The notes: a model not told the origin generated them from the letters alone. Positions 1 to 8,928 are shown, numbered from the stretch's first letter. The stretch is DNA of 64,000 nucleotides from Desulfobaccales bacterium (GCA_041648175.1 JBAZPO010000018.1:1-64000), one strand, 5' to 3'. Made by a program: numbers and translations.

Positions 1-542
1 ATATCGGGTTTGCGGATATCATGGGAGTATCTGGCGATGAGCTCTTGACGCAACTGCTCCGGGGTCAGATTGGCGGCCTGGACCTCCCCCACAAGGGGCA
101 GCGAGACCTTGCCGTCGGACTGGATACGCACCCCGATGTTCAGCTCCGGGTTATAGACGAACTTGAGATCAAAGTAGTCGTTGGGCCGCAACACCTTGCT
201 GTAGCCGGTCCGATTGATGAATTCCCGGTAACGCTGCCCAATGGTCTGCTGCAATTCCGGGATGGTCATGCCGTAAGCATTGACTTCGCCCACCAGGTTT
301 AAGAGGATTTTGCCGTCCGGACGAACCAACACCGGCTTAAGATCAAGCTCGGGATTAAGGGGGAAGCTGATAGTCAAGGTGTCGCCTTTGAGGACCCGGT
401 AGGACTCCACCACCACCGGCCCCTTAGGCGGCGGTTTCATCTCCGGAAAGGCCACCTGCTTAACTCCGGTGCCTTTGCCGCCGGCGCACGCCATAACCAG
501 AAGGAGTAGCCCGCTCACCCATATAGTACGCCATCTTTTCAT
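1..542 (-). CDS. Polysaccharide export lipoprotein (Wza-like), partial at window edge
   Basis: Outer-membrane/periplasmic polysaccharide export protein of the Wza/Poly_export family; it would form or gate the channel that exports exopolysaccharide. The ATG lies at 542 and the frame stays open to base 1, so the C-terminus is outside the window. Residues 1-19 form a lipoprotein-type signal ending in LLLVMAC, with Cys19 as likely lipidated residue. Two consecutive Poly_export-like units are visible: one starting near ESYRVLKGDTLTISF and one near SKVLRPNDYFDLKF, each followed by RPDGKI/QSDGKV and LVGEV segments. It is the third gene of a minus-strand operon and starts 9 bp after the sugar transferase fusion. 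SLBB domains, if present, would lie beyond the edge. Confidence 0.85.
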   Translation of the reverse strand, partial: MKRWRTIWVSGLLLLVMACAGGKGTGVKQVAFPEMKPPPKGPVVVESYRVLKGDTLTISFPLNPELDLKPVLVRPDGKILLNLVGEVNAYGMTIPELQQTIGQRYREFINRTGYSKVLRPNDYFDLKFVYNPELNIGVRIQSDGKVSLPLVGEVQAANLTPEQLRQELIARYSHDIRKPD

Positions 543-551
543 AGTCAGCCT

Positions 552-2291
552 CTACTTCATTTCGAGACCAAAGGCCTCTCGGAATAGGCGTCTCATGGTC
601 TTGACCATGATCTTTACATCAAGCCACAAAGAACAATGCTTAACGTATTCCAAGTCATTAATGATCCAGTCGTTAAAATAAACATTGGTATGGGCCTCAA
701 CCTGCCACAACCCGGTCATGCCGGGGCGCACCGACAGCCGCGCATCTCGCCATTTGGGGTTGTAGCGCATCTCATCTAAAGACAGAGGCCGGGGGCCCAC
801 CATGCTCATATCTCCTTTCAGGACGTTCCAGAGCTGCGGTAGCTCATCCAGGTTGGTGTCCCGGATAAACCTTCCCACCCGGGTGATCCGAGGATCTTGG
901 ACGATTTTGAACATCGGCCCGTCCACTTCATTCAAGTCCTGAAGTTCCCGCTTCAGATCTTCCGCGTTATTCAACATGGACCGAAATTTATACATGGTGA
1001 AATTGCGACCACCCTGGCCACATCTTTCCTGCCTGAAGATGACCTCCCCCGGGGAATCCAGCTTGATAAGCATGGCTACAACCAGCATAATGGGAGCAGT
1101 GATAATGAGCCCCAACAAGGACAAGAAAACGTCCATGCCGCGTTTGACGTTCTGATAGATCGTTCCCGCGTCCGTCTGCCATTCCAGCGGCCCTCCCATA
1201 TACGCCGGATTGCGCCGGGCATGTTCCCGCAGGGAGACAGCGGTTTGCTCGGGCAGCGCAGCCTGGGTTCGCATCACCGCCATTTCGTGGAAACTCGTCA
1301 AATTGTCAATGATGGCCCCTGCGCAGATGACGCAACGGTGGAGGTAGGCCCCCTGACGAATCCGAGCGTTATCCAGAACCACGCACTCATTGATGACCGC
1401 CCCCCGCTCCACCTCGCAGTGGGAGCCGATGGCCGAAGGGCCGAGAATGATGGCCTCAGCGCCCACCTTCGAACCCGAACCTACCACTACCGGGGCAAAT
1501 ACCCGGGCCGAGGCGTTGATTTCGGCCTGAGCGGCATTATCCGGCGCTGTGTCCGGGTCTGGCAGCGGTACCCGACCATTCAACACTTCCAGATTGGCGC
1601 TGAAGAAATCGCCGACGCTGGTGATGGTGCGGCTATAGCCCGGAAGCTCCCAGACCGCAGTGCGGGCCCCCTGGTGGTAAAGAGGTGCGAAGAGCTGCTC
1701 TTTGAGATCGAAGTAACCGCTCTCGGGGATATAATCCAGAATCTCCGCTTGAAACAGGTAAAGGCCGGCGGGACGCAAGGTGCTCCGCCGTTCCTGGGCC
1801 GGGTGGATGCGGTGGATGCTCCTGACCTGTTGATCCGCATCAACTTCGACCCGCTCCATCTCCCAGGGGGCCTCCCGCACCTTGAGCCCCCCCACGGTGG
1901 CCAGGGCCCGGCATTCTTGGTGCCAGGCCAGCATCTCGGCGAGGCCCCCGCTCAACAACAAATCGCCGTTCATCACCCAGAAGGCGTTCCCGTGCAGGGC
2001 ATCCGCCACTTCCTTCAGGGAGCCCCCGGTACCATAACTGGTTTCCCGGACCAGGTATTGCAGGGAGTCGGGCAGCGTCCTGAGGTGGGCAGCCACCACC
2101 TCCGCCATCCCCGGCTGAACGCAGAGGATCAGGCGGGTGACCCCGGCTGCGGCCAAAACTCCGGCCTGATAGTGCACCAGGGGACGGTTGGCCAGGGGCA
2201 GAAGAATCTTGGGATAAGCGGCCAGGGCCAACCCATGAAAGGTGGCCAAACTGCCGGCCAGCACCACCGCGGTATTGGGAATGGGGTTCAT
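552..2291 (-). CDS. Fusion: degenerate nucleotidyltransferase plus undecaprenyl-phosphate sugar phosphotransferase
   Basis: 579 residues. Residues about 1-345 resemble a sugar-1-phosphate nucleotidyltransferase with a left-handed beta-helix tail (GTGGSLKEV, VMNGDLLL, hexapeptide-like GSGSKVGAEAIILGP). Residues about 380-579 are a complete bacterial sugar transferase (PF02397-type): one hydrophobic helix (LLGLIITAPIMLVVAML), then FRQERCGQGGRNFTMYKFRS, DELPQLWNVLKGDMSMVGPRP and RPGMTGLWQV. That half should load the first sugar phosphate onto undecaprenyl phosphate at the inner membrane. The N-terminal GGxGTRL signature is replaced by AGSLATFHG, so the nucleotidyltransferase half may be inactive or act as a sensor of the sugar nucleotide. 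The start codon overlaps the stop of the upstream gene by 4 bp (ATGA), implying translational coupling. Confidence 0.88.
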   Translation of the reverse strand: MNPIPNTAVVLAGSLATFHGLALAAYPKILLPLANRPLVHYQAGVLAAAGVTRLILCVQPGMAEVVAAHLRTLPDSLQYLVRETSYGTGGSLKEVADALHGNAFWVMNGDLLLSGGLAEMLAWHQECRALATVGGLKVREAPWEMERVEVDADQQVRSIHRIHPAQERRSTLRPAGLYLFQAEILDYIPESGYFDLKEQLFAPLYHQGARTAVWELPGYSRTITSVGDFFSANLEVLNGRVPLPDPDTAPDNAAQAEINASARVFAPVVVGSGSKVGAEAIILGPSAIGSHCEVERGAVINECVVLDNARIRQGAYLHRCVICAGAIIDNLTSFHEMAVMRTQAALPEQTAVSLREHARRNPAYMGGPLEWQTDAGTIYQNVKRGMDVFLSLLGLIITAPIMLVVAMLIKLDSPGEVIFRQERCGQGGRNFTMYKFRSMLNNAEDLKRELQDLNEVDGPMFKIVQDPRITRVGRFIRDTNLDELPQLWNVLKGDMSMVGPRPLSLDEMRYNPKWRDARLSVRPGMTGLWQVEAHTNVYFNDWIINDLEYVKHCSLWLDVKIMVKTMRRLFREAFGLEMK

Positions 2292-2968
2292 AGGCGTCGG
2301 TAAATCCAGGGAGGAATAGGAAAGGTCCTCCGGTTAAGAATCAGGTCAACTTTTTCACAACCGCCGGCATCCAGTCTGTCCAAGGCCGCAGACACCACCT
2401 GAACCCGGGTGATGCCGGCATGAACTACCAAGAAAGTCCGGTCGACTTGGGCGGCATAGAGCATCGACTCGGGAGACACGTTCACAGCCGGGCCATCGAT
2501 AATGATGGTGGAGTATTCCCGGTTCAGGCAGCCTAAAAGATTTTTCAAGACCGGGGGCTCCAGCAGGCTGATGTGATTAATGGGTGCGACGCCTGCGCCC
2601 ATCACCTTTAACTGGGGCATGGGAGTGGCCTGCACCACGCTTTTGGCCTCGATTCTGCCGGCCAGGCAATCACCGAAGCCGTAAAGTTCCGGCAACCCAA
2701 ACGCGGCGCAGATTTGGGGCTGGGCAAAGTTGCCGTCGATGAGCAGCACCGGCTGATTTTGGATCTCAGCGGCCGCCATGGCCAGTCCGATAGCCACGGT
2801 GGTGCCGCCTTCCCCGGGGTTGGCCGCACAGATCAGAAAGTGCCGTTGCCGGGCGTCAGCCGTAGTCAACAGAATATTGTTGTATATCCCCATGAAGACC
2901 CGACGGACCCCCGGACCATAAAAGTGCTGCACGTTTGGCTGGTTGCTCAAGGCCGGGGCATAGTGCAT
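2288..2968 (-). CDS. CpsD/CapB-like BY-kinase family ATPase with altered Walker A
   Basis: 226 residues, cytoplasmic P-loop ATPase of the bacterial tyrosine kinase/ParA-like group that normally controls polysaccharide polymerisation with a Wzc/CapA membrane partner. The fold is recognisable: HFLICAANPGEGGTTVA where the Walker A loop belongs, VLLIDGNFAQPQ in the Walker A' position, and STIIIDGPAVNVSPES for Walker B. The usual GEGKST lysine is glycine and the second Asp of the IDxDxR motif is Asn, so ordinary ATP hydrolysis or kinase activity is doubtful. No C-terminal tyrosine cluster is seen. The start chosen is the ATG at 2968, with GGAGG five bases upstream; a GTG four codons earlier overlaps that site. 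It is first in the EPS operon. Confidence 0.8.
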   Translation of the reverse strand: MHYAPALSNQPNVQHFYGPGVRRVFMGIYNNILLTTADARQRHFLICAANPGEGGTTVAIGLAMAAAEIQNQPVLLIDGNFAQPQICAAFGLPELYGFGDCLAGRIEAKSVVQATPMPQLKVMGAGVAPINHISLLEPPVLKNLLGCLNREYSTIIIDGPAVNVSPESMLYAAQVDRTFLVVHAGITRVQVVSAALDRLDAGGCEKVDLILNRRTFPIPPWIYRRL

Positions 2969-3364
2969 GGTCGCCTCCACCGGGTGCCGGATTGATGCTG
3001 AACAATTTCTTGGGGTTGCTGTACCGCCATATCCATAAGCCTACCCTACTTTCTCACGCTTACCGGGATTATCACCGGACCGCAAACCCTAAACAATCCG
3101 GTGCTCACCTGATATTGTTCTCAGGAATTCCCTGAATTTCCCCTGCTTAAACCGGCTGGGGTGAACTCTTGCCTTTCGATAAATTTTTATCAGCTTGCCC
3201 GCATAATCCTCTTGCCAGACATTCGCTGCATCATCCCTCTCGGGCCTTCCCCATCCTTCCATGATTTGCTCTTCAGGCACCTCGCCTAACCTAAACCGGT
3301 GAGGCGAGCGTCAGGCAGGGTTCGCATTGAAGTTTCAGGACCGAGACCACACCAGGAATATCGG

Positions 3365-3400
3365 GAATTAATTTCGGGAACTTTAAAGACGAATTAATTT
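3365..3400. repeat. Direct repeat GAATTAATTT, 26-bp period
   Basis: GAATTAATTT occurs at 3365-3374 and again at 3391-3400. Start-to-start distance is 26 bp, about two and a half helical turns. It could be a protein-binding site pair; no factor can be named. Confidence 0.45.
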
Positions 3401-3411
3401 TGGCCGCAAGA

Positions 3412-3432
3412 GCAGGCCCATCATGGGCCTGC
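3412..3432. promoter_or_regulatory. Perfect GC-rich inverted repeat
   Basis: GCAGGCCCAT and ATGGGCCTGC are exact reverse complements separated by a single base. A one-base loop is too tight for a good hairpin, so a dimer-binding operator is as likely as a terminator. It is followed by CAAAAAG but no T tract. Confidence 0.45.
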
Positions 3433-3681
3433 CAAAAAGTATTTATGTTAGGGCCTCCTTTGACCGATTAGGAGCAGTAGCCGAGTGAATCTAAAATGCA
3501 GCAGAAACGACGGGATGGCCCAGTTCTGTCCGAGGATATTATGAGAAAATATCGTGGCCCCGGTTCACAGGTGGCGACCTCCCTCTACTCCCCTAATACA
3601 TCGGTATTCTTTGGCGATTTGTAGTAGCTGGTTGTTCTATAAAATATTAAATAAAGTTTACTATTAAAAGTATTAAAGCTT

Positions 3682-3736
3682 AGTTTAATTAAACTATAGT
3701 TAATATAACGAAATATGAAATGGTGTTACGTTATAT
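3682..3736. promoter_or_regulatory. AT-rich palindrome and inverted repeat upstream of kinase gene
   Basis: AGTTTAATTAAACT (3682-3695) is a perfect 14-bp palindrome. Eight bases later ATATAACG (3703-3710) and CGTTATAT (3729-3736) form a perfect inverted repeat with an 18-bp spacer. Both lie in the AT-rich core of the divergent intergenic region, about 200 bp before the ATG at 3929. They look like operator sites for the flanking genes, by inference only. Confidence 0.45.
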
Positions 3737-3928
3737 GAATTTTTTTATATTACAAAGGAGTTTTTATTACTTTATCTCTTGCATTATGCTATGGTTACTC
3801 TGATTATCAATAATTATGCCTTGGTTTGCAATAAGAATTCTGGTCATGGGTCAACTCATGATAAATGAAGCTTGGTACTACGGCGAAGAGATTGAGCGCC
3901 CCACGACCCTGTTGTCTGGAACTTTACA

Positions 3929-5416
3929 ATGAGTATTACGATCCTCCTGGCCGACGAACACTCAGTCATGCGCAAAGGGTTACGGTCCCTGCTGGAAAAA
4001 GACCCGGAGGTTACCATAGTCGCCGAAGCCCGGGACAGCCACACCACAGTCCGGTTAGCCCGGGACCTCAGTCCCGATATAGTCATACTTGATGAAAGGA
4101 TGGCCGAATTCAGCGGCGTTGATACGGCCAGAGAAATACTCGCCACCTCCCCCGGGGCCAAGGTTATCGCCTTATCCGTCCATTCCGACCGCCGCCTGGC
4201 CTTAAATCTACTCAAGGCCGGGGTCTCGGCCTACCTGTTAAAAGATCGCGTCTTCGAAGAATTGATCCCGGCCCTGCGCCTAGTCATGGCCCACAAGATT
4301 TATCTCAGTCCCGAAATCTCCGATTTGGTGCTCAAAGATTACGTCGAAGCCTTGCGGGACAGCGAGGCCCGCTTCCGCACGGTGTTCGAGCAGGCTCCCT
4401 TCGGCATTGCCTTGACCGATCTGGATGGCCGCCTGCTGGAGATCAGTCCGGCGCTGCTTAAGATGCTAGGATATAACCGGGACGAACTCCATCGCATGAT
4501 CTTGGCCAAGTTTTCTCATCCGGACGACGCCGACTCCTGCCAGGAACTTTTTCGGGATTTGGCCCAGGGGCGCCGCCAGACCTTCGAGAAAGATAATCGC
4601 TACCTCCGCAAGGACGGCCGCCTGGTCTGGGGCCGCCTCACCGTTTCCGTGGTCCGGTCCTTGCTGGAGCAATCCCAGTTCGCTATCGTCATTGTAGAAG
4701 ATATCAACGAGCGAAAAAGGTCCGAGGAAGAGATCCGAGCCTATCAAGAGCAGTTGCGATCCCTGGCCTCGGAAATCTCTCTGGTAGAGGAACGGGAACG
4801 GCGTCGCCTCGCCACAGATTTACATGACCATATCGGCCAGACCCTGGCTCTGGCCCAGATCAAACTGGGAGAGATCAAAGAGTGGGCCGAGGGCACTCCC
4901 GTGTCCGGGTCTCTGGGAGAAATTCGGCTCTTGGTGGAACAGGCCATCAAATCCAGTCGAGAGTTAACTTTTGAGCTGAGCCCGCCGATTCTTTACGATC
5001 TGGGGTTTGAATCTGCCGTGGAGTGGTTCGGGGACTACCTCCAGGAACACCACGGCCTCCAGGTCATTGTGCGATCAGACGAGCAGTATAAGCCCATGGG
5101 TAACGAAACCATGGTGTTGGTCTTCCAGATGGTGCGGGAACTCATGCTCAATGCCGCCAAGCATGCCCGGGCCCGCCAGGTTGAGGTTTCGATCCGGCGG
5201 GAAGGGGACAATTTGGTCATCGACGTCACTGACGACGGCGTGGGGTTCGACCGCCAACAACTCACCACTTCCCGTTCCCGGGAAAAGCCCCGCGGTTTTG
5301 GGCTCTTCAGCGTCCGGGAGCGCATCGAATGCATAGGCGGCAGTCTGCGGATAGACTCCCGGCCTGATCGAGGCAGCAAGGTCTCTCTCACCGTGCCGGT
5401 TTGGCAGGATCATTAA
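3929..5416 (+). CDS. REC-PAS-histidine kinase hybrid sensor
   Basis: 495-residue soluble signalling protein. Residues 1-125 are a NarL-type receiver domain with phosphoacceptor Asp55 (VILDERM) and K105. Residues about 140-265 are a PAS domain (ARFRTVFEQAPFGIALTDLDG) with a PAC-like end. Residues 280-350 are a HisKA_3 dimerisation domain; His299 in TDLHDHIGQ is the likely phosphorylated histidine. Residues about 390-492 are the HATPase domain (N408, DDGVGF 435-440, GFGLF 456-460). There is no membrane segment. The receiver closely resembles that of the next gene (both contain ALSxHSDRR and KAGxSxYLLKD), suggesting the kinase arose by joining a copy of the regulator's receiver to a PAS-kinase. 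Probable role: phosphorylates the adjacent regulator and is itself modulated through its receiver. Confidence 0.88.
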   Translation: MSITILLADEHSVMRKGLRSLLEKDPEVTIVAEARDSHTTVRLARDLSPDIVILDERMAEFSGVDTAREILATSPGAKVIALSVHSDRRLALNLLKAGVSAYLLKDRVFEELIPALRLVMAHKIYLSPEISDLVLKDYVEALRDSEARFRTVFEQAPFGIALTDLDGRLLEISPALLKMLGYNRDELHRMILAKFSHPDDADSCQELFRDLAQGRRQTFEKDNRYLRKDGRLVWGRLTVSVVRSLLEQSQFAIVIVEDINERKRSEEEIRAYQEQLRSLASEISLVEERERRRLATDLHDHIGQTLALAQIKLGEIKEWAEGTPVSGSLGEIRLLVEQAIKSSRELTFELSPPILYDLGFESAVEWFGDYLQEHHGLQVIVRSDEQYKPMGNETMVLVFQMVRELMLNAAKHARARQVEVSIRREGDNLVIDVTDDGVGFDRQQLTTSRSREKPRGFGLFSVRERIECIGGSLRIDSRPDRGSKVSLTVPVWQDH

Positions 5417-5436
5417 TCTGAGGCGAGGAACGTGAC

Positions 5437-6093
5437 GTGGGCATAACCATCATAGTAGTGGACGACCACAAAATTTTGCGGCAAGGATTGCGCACTCTTC
5501 TGGCCCGGGAAGCTGACATGGAGGTGGTGGCCGAGGCGGAGGACGGGCGGCACGCGGTGCGTCTGGTCCGGGAATTGTCTCCCCAAGTAGTGATTATGGA
5601 CGTGGGCATGCCCGATTTAAATGGCATTGAAGCTACCCGTCAGATATTGCAGGAGGCGCCCGAAACCAAGATTATCGCCTTGTCCATGCATTCCGACCGG
5701 CGCTTCGTTACCAACATGATCAAGGCGGGAGCCTCCGGTTACCTGCTCAAGGATTCGGCCTTCGAGGAATTGGCCACTGCCATTCGCGTGGTTATGGCCC
5801 GGAAGACCTACCTGAGCCATGAGATTGCCCACGTGGTGGTGAAGGACTATGTGAAGGGAGGTGGCTCCAAGGACGATCCGTCGGTATTTTCGGTCTTGAG
5901 CCCCCGAGAACGGGAGGTGCTCCAGCTTATGGCCGAAGGCAAGACCAACCGCCTGATCGCCGAAGCCTTGAATGTTAGCCTGAAAACCATTGAAACCCAC
6001 CGCCAGCAAATCATGAATAAGCTGGAGATTCATAATATCGTCGAGCTTACCAAATACGCCATCCGGGAAGGCCTCGCCTCCCTGGACCATTGA
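5437..6093 (+). CDS. NarL/LuxR-family response regulator
   Basis: 218 residues. Receiver domain 1-120 with Asp55 (VVIMDVGMPD) and K105 region (SGYLLKD), then a LuxR-type helix-turn-helix at about 150-205 (LSPREREVLQLMAEGKTNR, then LNVSLKTIETHRQQIMNKL). It is a DNA-binding transcription regulator, most likely the target of the kinase encoded 20 bp upstream. The start is GTG at 5437, preceded by GAGGAA at a six-base spacing. The sdhCAB operon lies 258 bp downstream on the same strand, but nothing in the sequence proves that it is the target. Confidence 0.92.
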   Translation: MGITIIVVDDHKILRQGLRTLLAREADMEVVAEAEDGRHAVRLVRELSPQVVIMDVGMPDLNGIEATRQILQEAPETKIIALSMHSDRRFVTNMIKAGASGYLLKDSAFEELATAIRVVMARKTYLSHEIAHVVVKDYVKGGGSKDDPSVFSVLSPREREVLQLMAEGKTNRLIAEALNVSLKTIETHRQQIMNKLEIHNIVELTKYAIREGLASLDH

Positions 6094-6351
6094 ATCCCAC
6101 ACACTCCAGGGTCTGACCTGCAGACCCGTTTTGGTGTCCCACTCCTAAAGATCGACCTGATTCTTCCAAGCCGATGGAGGTTCACCCCAACCCAGGCTTG
6201 AGAACCAGGTCGTGGTCCTGTAAGAATATTTCTGACAAAAAAATCAGACATATTTCCATTCACACTCATCTTTGAGGATGTTAAAGTAGATAAAATTTTC
6301 CCTGTCTTCCTTAATTACTCAAACCCGACAAGATTAAGAAGGTAGAAATTA

Positions 6352-7002
6352 ATGAACTGGGTTACGCAAGCCTTAAGCACGTCCGTGGGCAAAAAGCAGT
6401 TGATGGCCATAACCGGCCTGTTGTTTCTGCTGTTTCTGACCACCCATCTCCTGGGCAACCTGAGCATTTATGGCGGACCGGCGGCGTTCGTGGCCTATGC
6501 CGAACACCTGCACGCCCTGGGGAAATTGCTGGTGGCCGCGGAAATTGGCATGGTCTTGGCTTTAATCATTCATGTCGGTACCGCGATTGTGCTGTTCTTT
6601 GAGAACCGCAGCGCCCGTCCGGTCAAGTACGCGGTGGACAAAAGCGGTGGCGGCGGCCGCACCTTCAGCTCGCAAACCATGCCCTATACCGGTCTGCTGA
6701 TTCTGGTTTTCCTCGGAGTGCACCTGGCCACCTTTTCCCACCACATCGTCGATCAGACCACCCGGAACATCTTTCAAATTGCCGTTGACGTCTTCTCTCA
6801 TAAGGGCTTTCTGGCAATTTATTTAATCGCCATGATCATCGTCGCCTTGCATGTCCGGCACGGGCTCTGGAGCGCCTTCCAGACCGTGGGGGCAAACCAG
6901 CCCAAGTACATGCCATTTATCCAAAAGCTGAGTATTGTCTTCGCGGTGATCGCCGGCATCGGCTTTTTTTCACTGCCGCTAGTCATCCTGGCGATGAGAT
7001 AG
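6352..7002 (+). CDS. sdhC: Succinate dehydrogenase/fumarate reductase cytochrome b subunit
   Basis: 216-residue inner-membrane protein of the b558-type single-subunit anchor family. About five hydrophobic helices are visible, with histidines well placed as heme ligands (His32 in TTHLLGN, IIHVGTA, GVHLATFSHH, ALHVRHGLWSAF). It anchors SdhA/SdhB and passes electrons to or from menaquinone. First gene of sdhC-A-B; ribosome site AAGGTAG precedes the ATG. In anaerobes of this type the complex can run as succinate dehydrogenase driven by membrane potential or as fumarate reductase; sequence does not decide the direction. Confidence 0.93.
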   Translation: MNWVTQALSTSVGKKQLMAITGLLFLLFLTTHLLGNLSIYGGPAAFVAYAEHLHALGKLLVAAEIGMVLALIIHVGTAIVLFFENRSARPVKYAVDKSGGGGRTFSSQTMPYTGLLILVFLGVHLATFSHHIVDQTTRNIFQIAVDVFSHKGFLAIYLIAMIIVALHVRHGLWSAFQTVGANQPKYMPFIQKLSIVFAVIAGIGFFSLPLVILAMR

Positions 7003-7014
7003 GGAGGTCTTGTA

Positions 7015-8928
7015 ATGCAACTTGATGCTAAAATTCCCGTAGCGCCTTTGCCGGATAAATGGGATCGCTGCAAATTTGAAATGAAACTGGTCAGCCCGGC
7101 TAACAAGAGAAAATTTGATATCATCGTGGTAGGAACCGGCCTGGCCGGCGGCGCCGCGTCTGCCTCCCTGGCGGAACTGGGCTACAACGTCAAGACCTTC
7201 TGTATCCAGGACAGCCCCCGCCGGGCCCATTCCATCGCGGCCCAAGGCGGCATCAATGCGGCCAAGAACTATCCCAACGACGGCGACAGTATCTGGCGGC
7301 TGTTCTACGATACCATCAAAGGCGGCGATTTCCGGGCCCGGGAAGGCAATGTCTACCGCCTGGCCCAGGTGAGCAACTTGATCATCGATCATTGCGTGGC
7401 CCAGGGAATTCCGTTTGCCCGGGAATACGGCGGGCTTTTGGCTAACCGCTCCTTCGGCGGAGCCCAAGTCTCCCGGACGTTCTACGCCCGGGGGCAGACC
7501 GGCCAGCAACTCCTGCTGGGGGCCTACAGCTCCTTGATGCGCCAGGTGGCCTCGGGCCGCGTCACCATGTTTCCCCGCCGGGAGATGCTGGACCTGGTGC
7601 TCGTGGACGGCCAGGCCCGGGGCATCGTAGTGCGGAACCTCATCACCGGGGAAATCGAGCGCCACTCGGCCCACGCGGTGGTCCTGGCCACCGGCGGTTA
7701 TGCCAATGTATTTTTTCTGTCCACCAACGGCATGGCCTGTAACGTCACCGCCAGCATCCGGGCCTTTAAGAAAGGGGCCGGTTTTGCCAACCCTTGCTTT
7801 ACCCAGATACACCCCACCTGCATCCCGGTGCATGGCGACTATCAGTCCAAGCTAACGCTGATGTCTGAGAGTCTGCGCAACGACGGCCGGGTCTGGGTGC
7901 CTAAAAAAGAGGGCGACACCAGGCCGCCGGAGCAGATCCCCGAAGCGGAACGGGATTATTATCTGGAGCGCATCTATCCCAGTTTCGGGAACCTCGCCCC
8001 TAGGGATATCTCCTCCCGGGCCGCCAAGCTCATGTGCGACCAGGGCAAAGGCGTCGGCCCCACAGGGCGCGCCGTGTATCTGGATTTCGCCGATGCCATC
8101 GAACGGCTGGGCAAGGCCGAGATCGAGGCCAGATACGGCAATCTCTTCCAGATGTATGAAAAGATCGTTGCCGCCAATCCTTATGAAACGCCCATGATGA
8201 TTTATCCGGCCTCCCATTATGCCATGGGCGGCCTTTGGGTAGACTACAACCTGATGAGCACCATCCCAGGCCTCTTTGTCCTGGGCGAGGCCAACTTCTC
8301 TGACCACGGGGCCAACCGCCTGGGGGCCAGCGCCCTGATGCAGGGTTTAGCCGACGGCTACTTTATCATCCCTTACACCATCGGCGGCTACCTGGGCGGC
8401 ACCCGGCTCCCGGAAGTTACGGTAGATAATGACGCGTTTAAGGAGTCCGAAGCTGAAGTTACGCAGCGCGTCGACCGCCTGCTCAATATCAAGGGCAAAA
8501 GAACCGTGCAGGACTTTCACCGGGAACTGGGGAACATCTTGTGGGAGCATTGCGGCATGGGCCGCACTGATGCGGGGCTCACCAAGGGCCGTGGGCTCGT
8601 GGCCAACCTCAAGGCCGAATTTTGGGAGAATGTGAAGGTGCCGGGTGAAGAGAAAGATTTCAATCAAAGCCTGGAAAACGCCGGCCGGGTGGCCGATTTC
8701 ATAGAGTTCGCCGATATCTTGATCGCTGATGCCCTGGCCCGCCGGGAATCCTGCGGCTGCCATTTCAACGAGGCCTTTCAGACCGAGGACCATGAAGCCT
8801 TGCGGGACGATGAAAACATGTGCCATGCAGCGGTCTGGGAATATGCCGGAGAGGGCCAGGCGCCCATCTTCCACAAGGAACCGCTGGTGTTTGAAAATGT
8901 CAAATTAGTGACGAGGAGCTACAAGTGA
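7015..8928 (+). CDS. sdhA: Succinate dehydrogenase/fumarate reductase flavoprotein subunit
   Basis: 637 residues. N-terminal FAD-binding fold (IIVVGTGLAGGAASASL), covalent-FAD histidine His72 in AHSIAAQGG, substrate-site segments THPTCIPVH-like (IHPTCIPVHG) and the late NRLGASALMQGLADG FAD motif. It interconverts succinate and fumarate in the cytoplasm-facing head of the complex. GGAGG lies seven bases before the ATG. Its stop codon overlaps the sdhB start (GTGA). Length is within the range of the Wolinella/Bacillus-type enzymes. Confidence 0.96.
   Translation: MQLDAKIPVAPLPDKWDRCKFEMKLVSPANKRKFDIIVVGTGLAGGAASASLAELGYNVKTFCIQDSPRRAHSIAAQGGINAAKNYPNDGDSIWRLFYDTIKGGDFRAREGNVYRLAQVSNLIIDHCVAQGIPFAREYGGLLANRSFGGAQVSRTFYARGQTGQQLLLGAYSSLMRQVASGRVTMFPRREMLDLVLVDGQARGIVVRNLITGEIERHSAHAVVLATGGYANVFFLSTNGMACNVTASIRAFKKGAGFANPCFTQIHPTCIPVHGDYQSKLTLMSESLRNDGRVWVPKKEGDTRPPEQIPEAERDYYLERIYPSFGNLAPRDISSRAAKLMCDQGKGVGPTGRAVYLDFADAIERLGKAEIEARYGNLFQMYEKIVAANPYETPMMIYPASHYAMGGLWVDYNLMSTIPGLFVLGEANFSDHGANRLGASALMQGLADGYFIIPYTIGGYLGGTRLPEVTVDNDAFKESEAEVTQRVDRLLNIKGKRTVQDFHRELGNILWEHCGMGRTDAGLTKGRGLVANLKAEFWENVKVPGEEKDFNQSLENAGRVADFIEFADILIADALARRESCGCHFNEAFQTEDHEALRDDENMCHAAVWEYAGEGQAPIFHKEPLVFENVKLVTRSYK

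Larger units (their letters stand above)
2969..3928. other. Long intergenic region between divergent EPS operon and two-component genes
   Basis: About 960 bp with no convincing gene. The part from about 3600 to 3850 is strikingly AT-rich compared with its surroundings. It holds a direct repeat (3365-3400), a GC-rich hairpin (3412-3432), a perfect 14-bp palindrome (3682-3695) and an inverted repeat (3703-3736). It must contain the promoters of the leftward EPS operon and the rightward kinase/regulator pair. A 63-codon frame at 3089-3280 on the minus strand has no supporting features. Confidence 0.6.

Noticed and set aside
897..2303. Long plus-strand open frame (468 codons) opposite the sugar transferase fusion
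   Set aside because: Antisense to a clearly homologous gene; composition is the mirror of GC-rich codons, with no ribosome site or domains.
3089..3280. 63-codon minus-strand frame in the EPS/kinase intergenic region
   Set aside because: No ribosome site, no homology recognised, overlaps regulatory-looking DNA.
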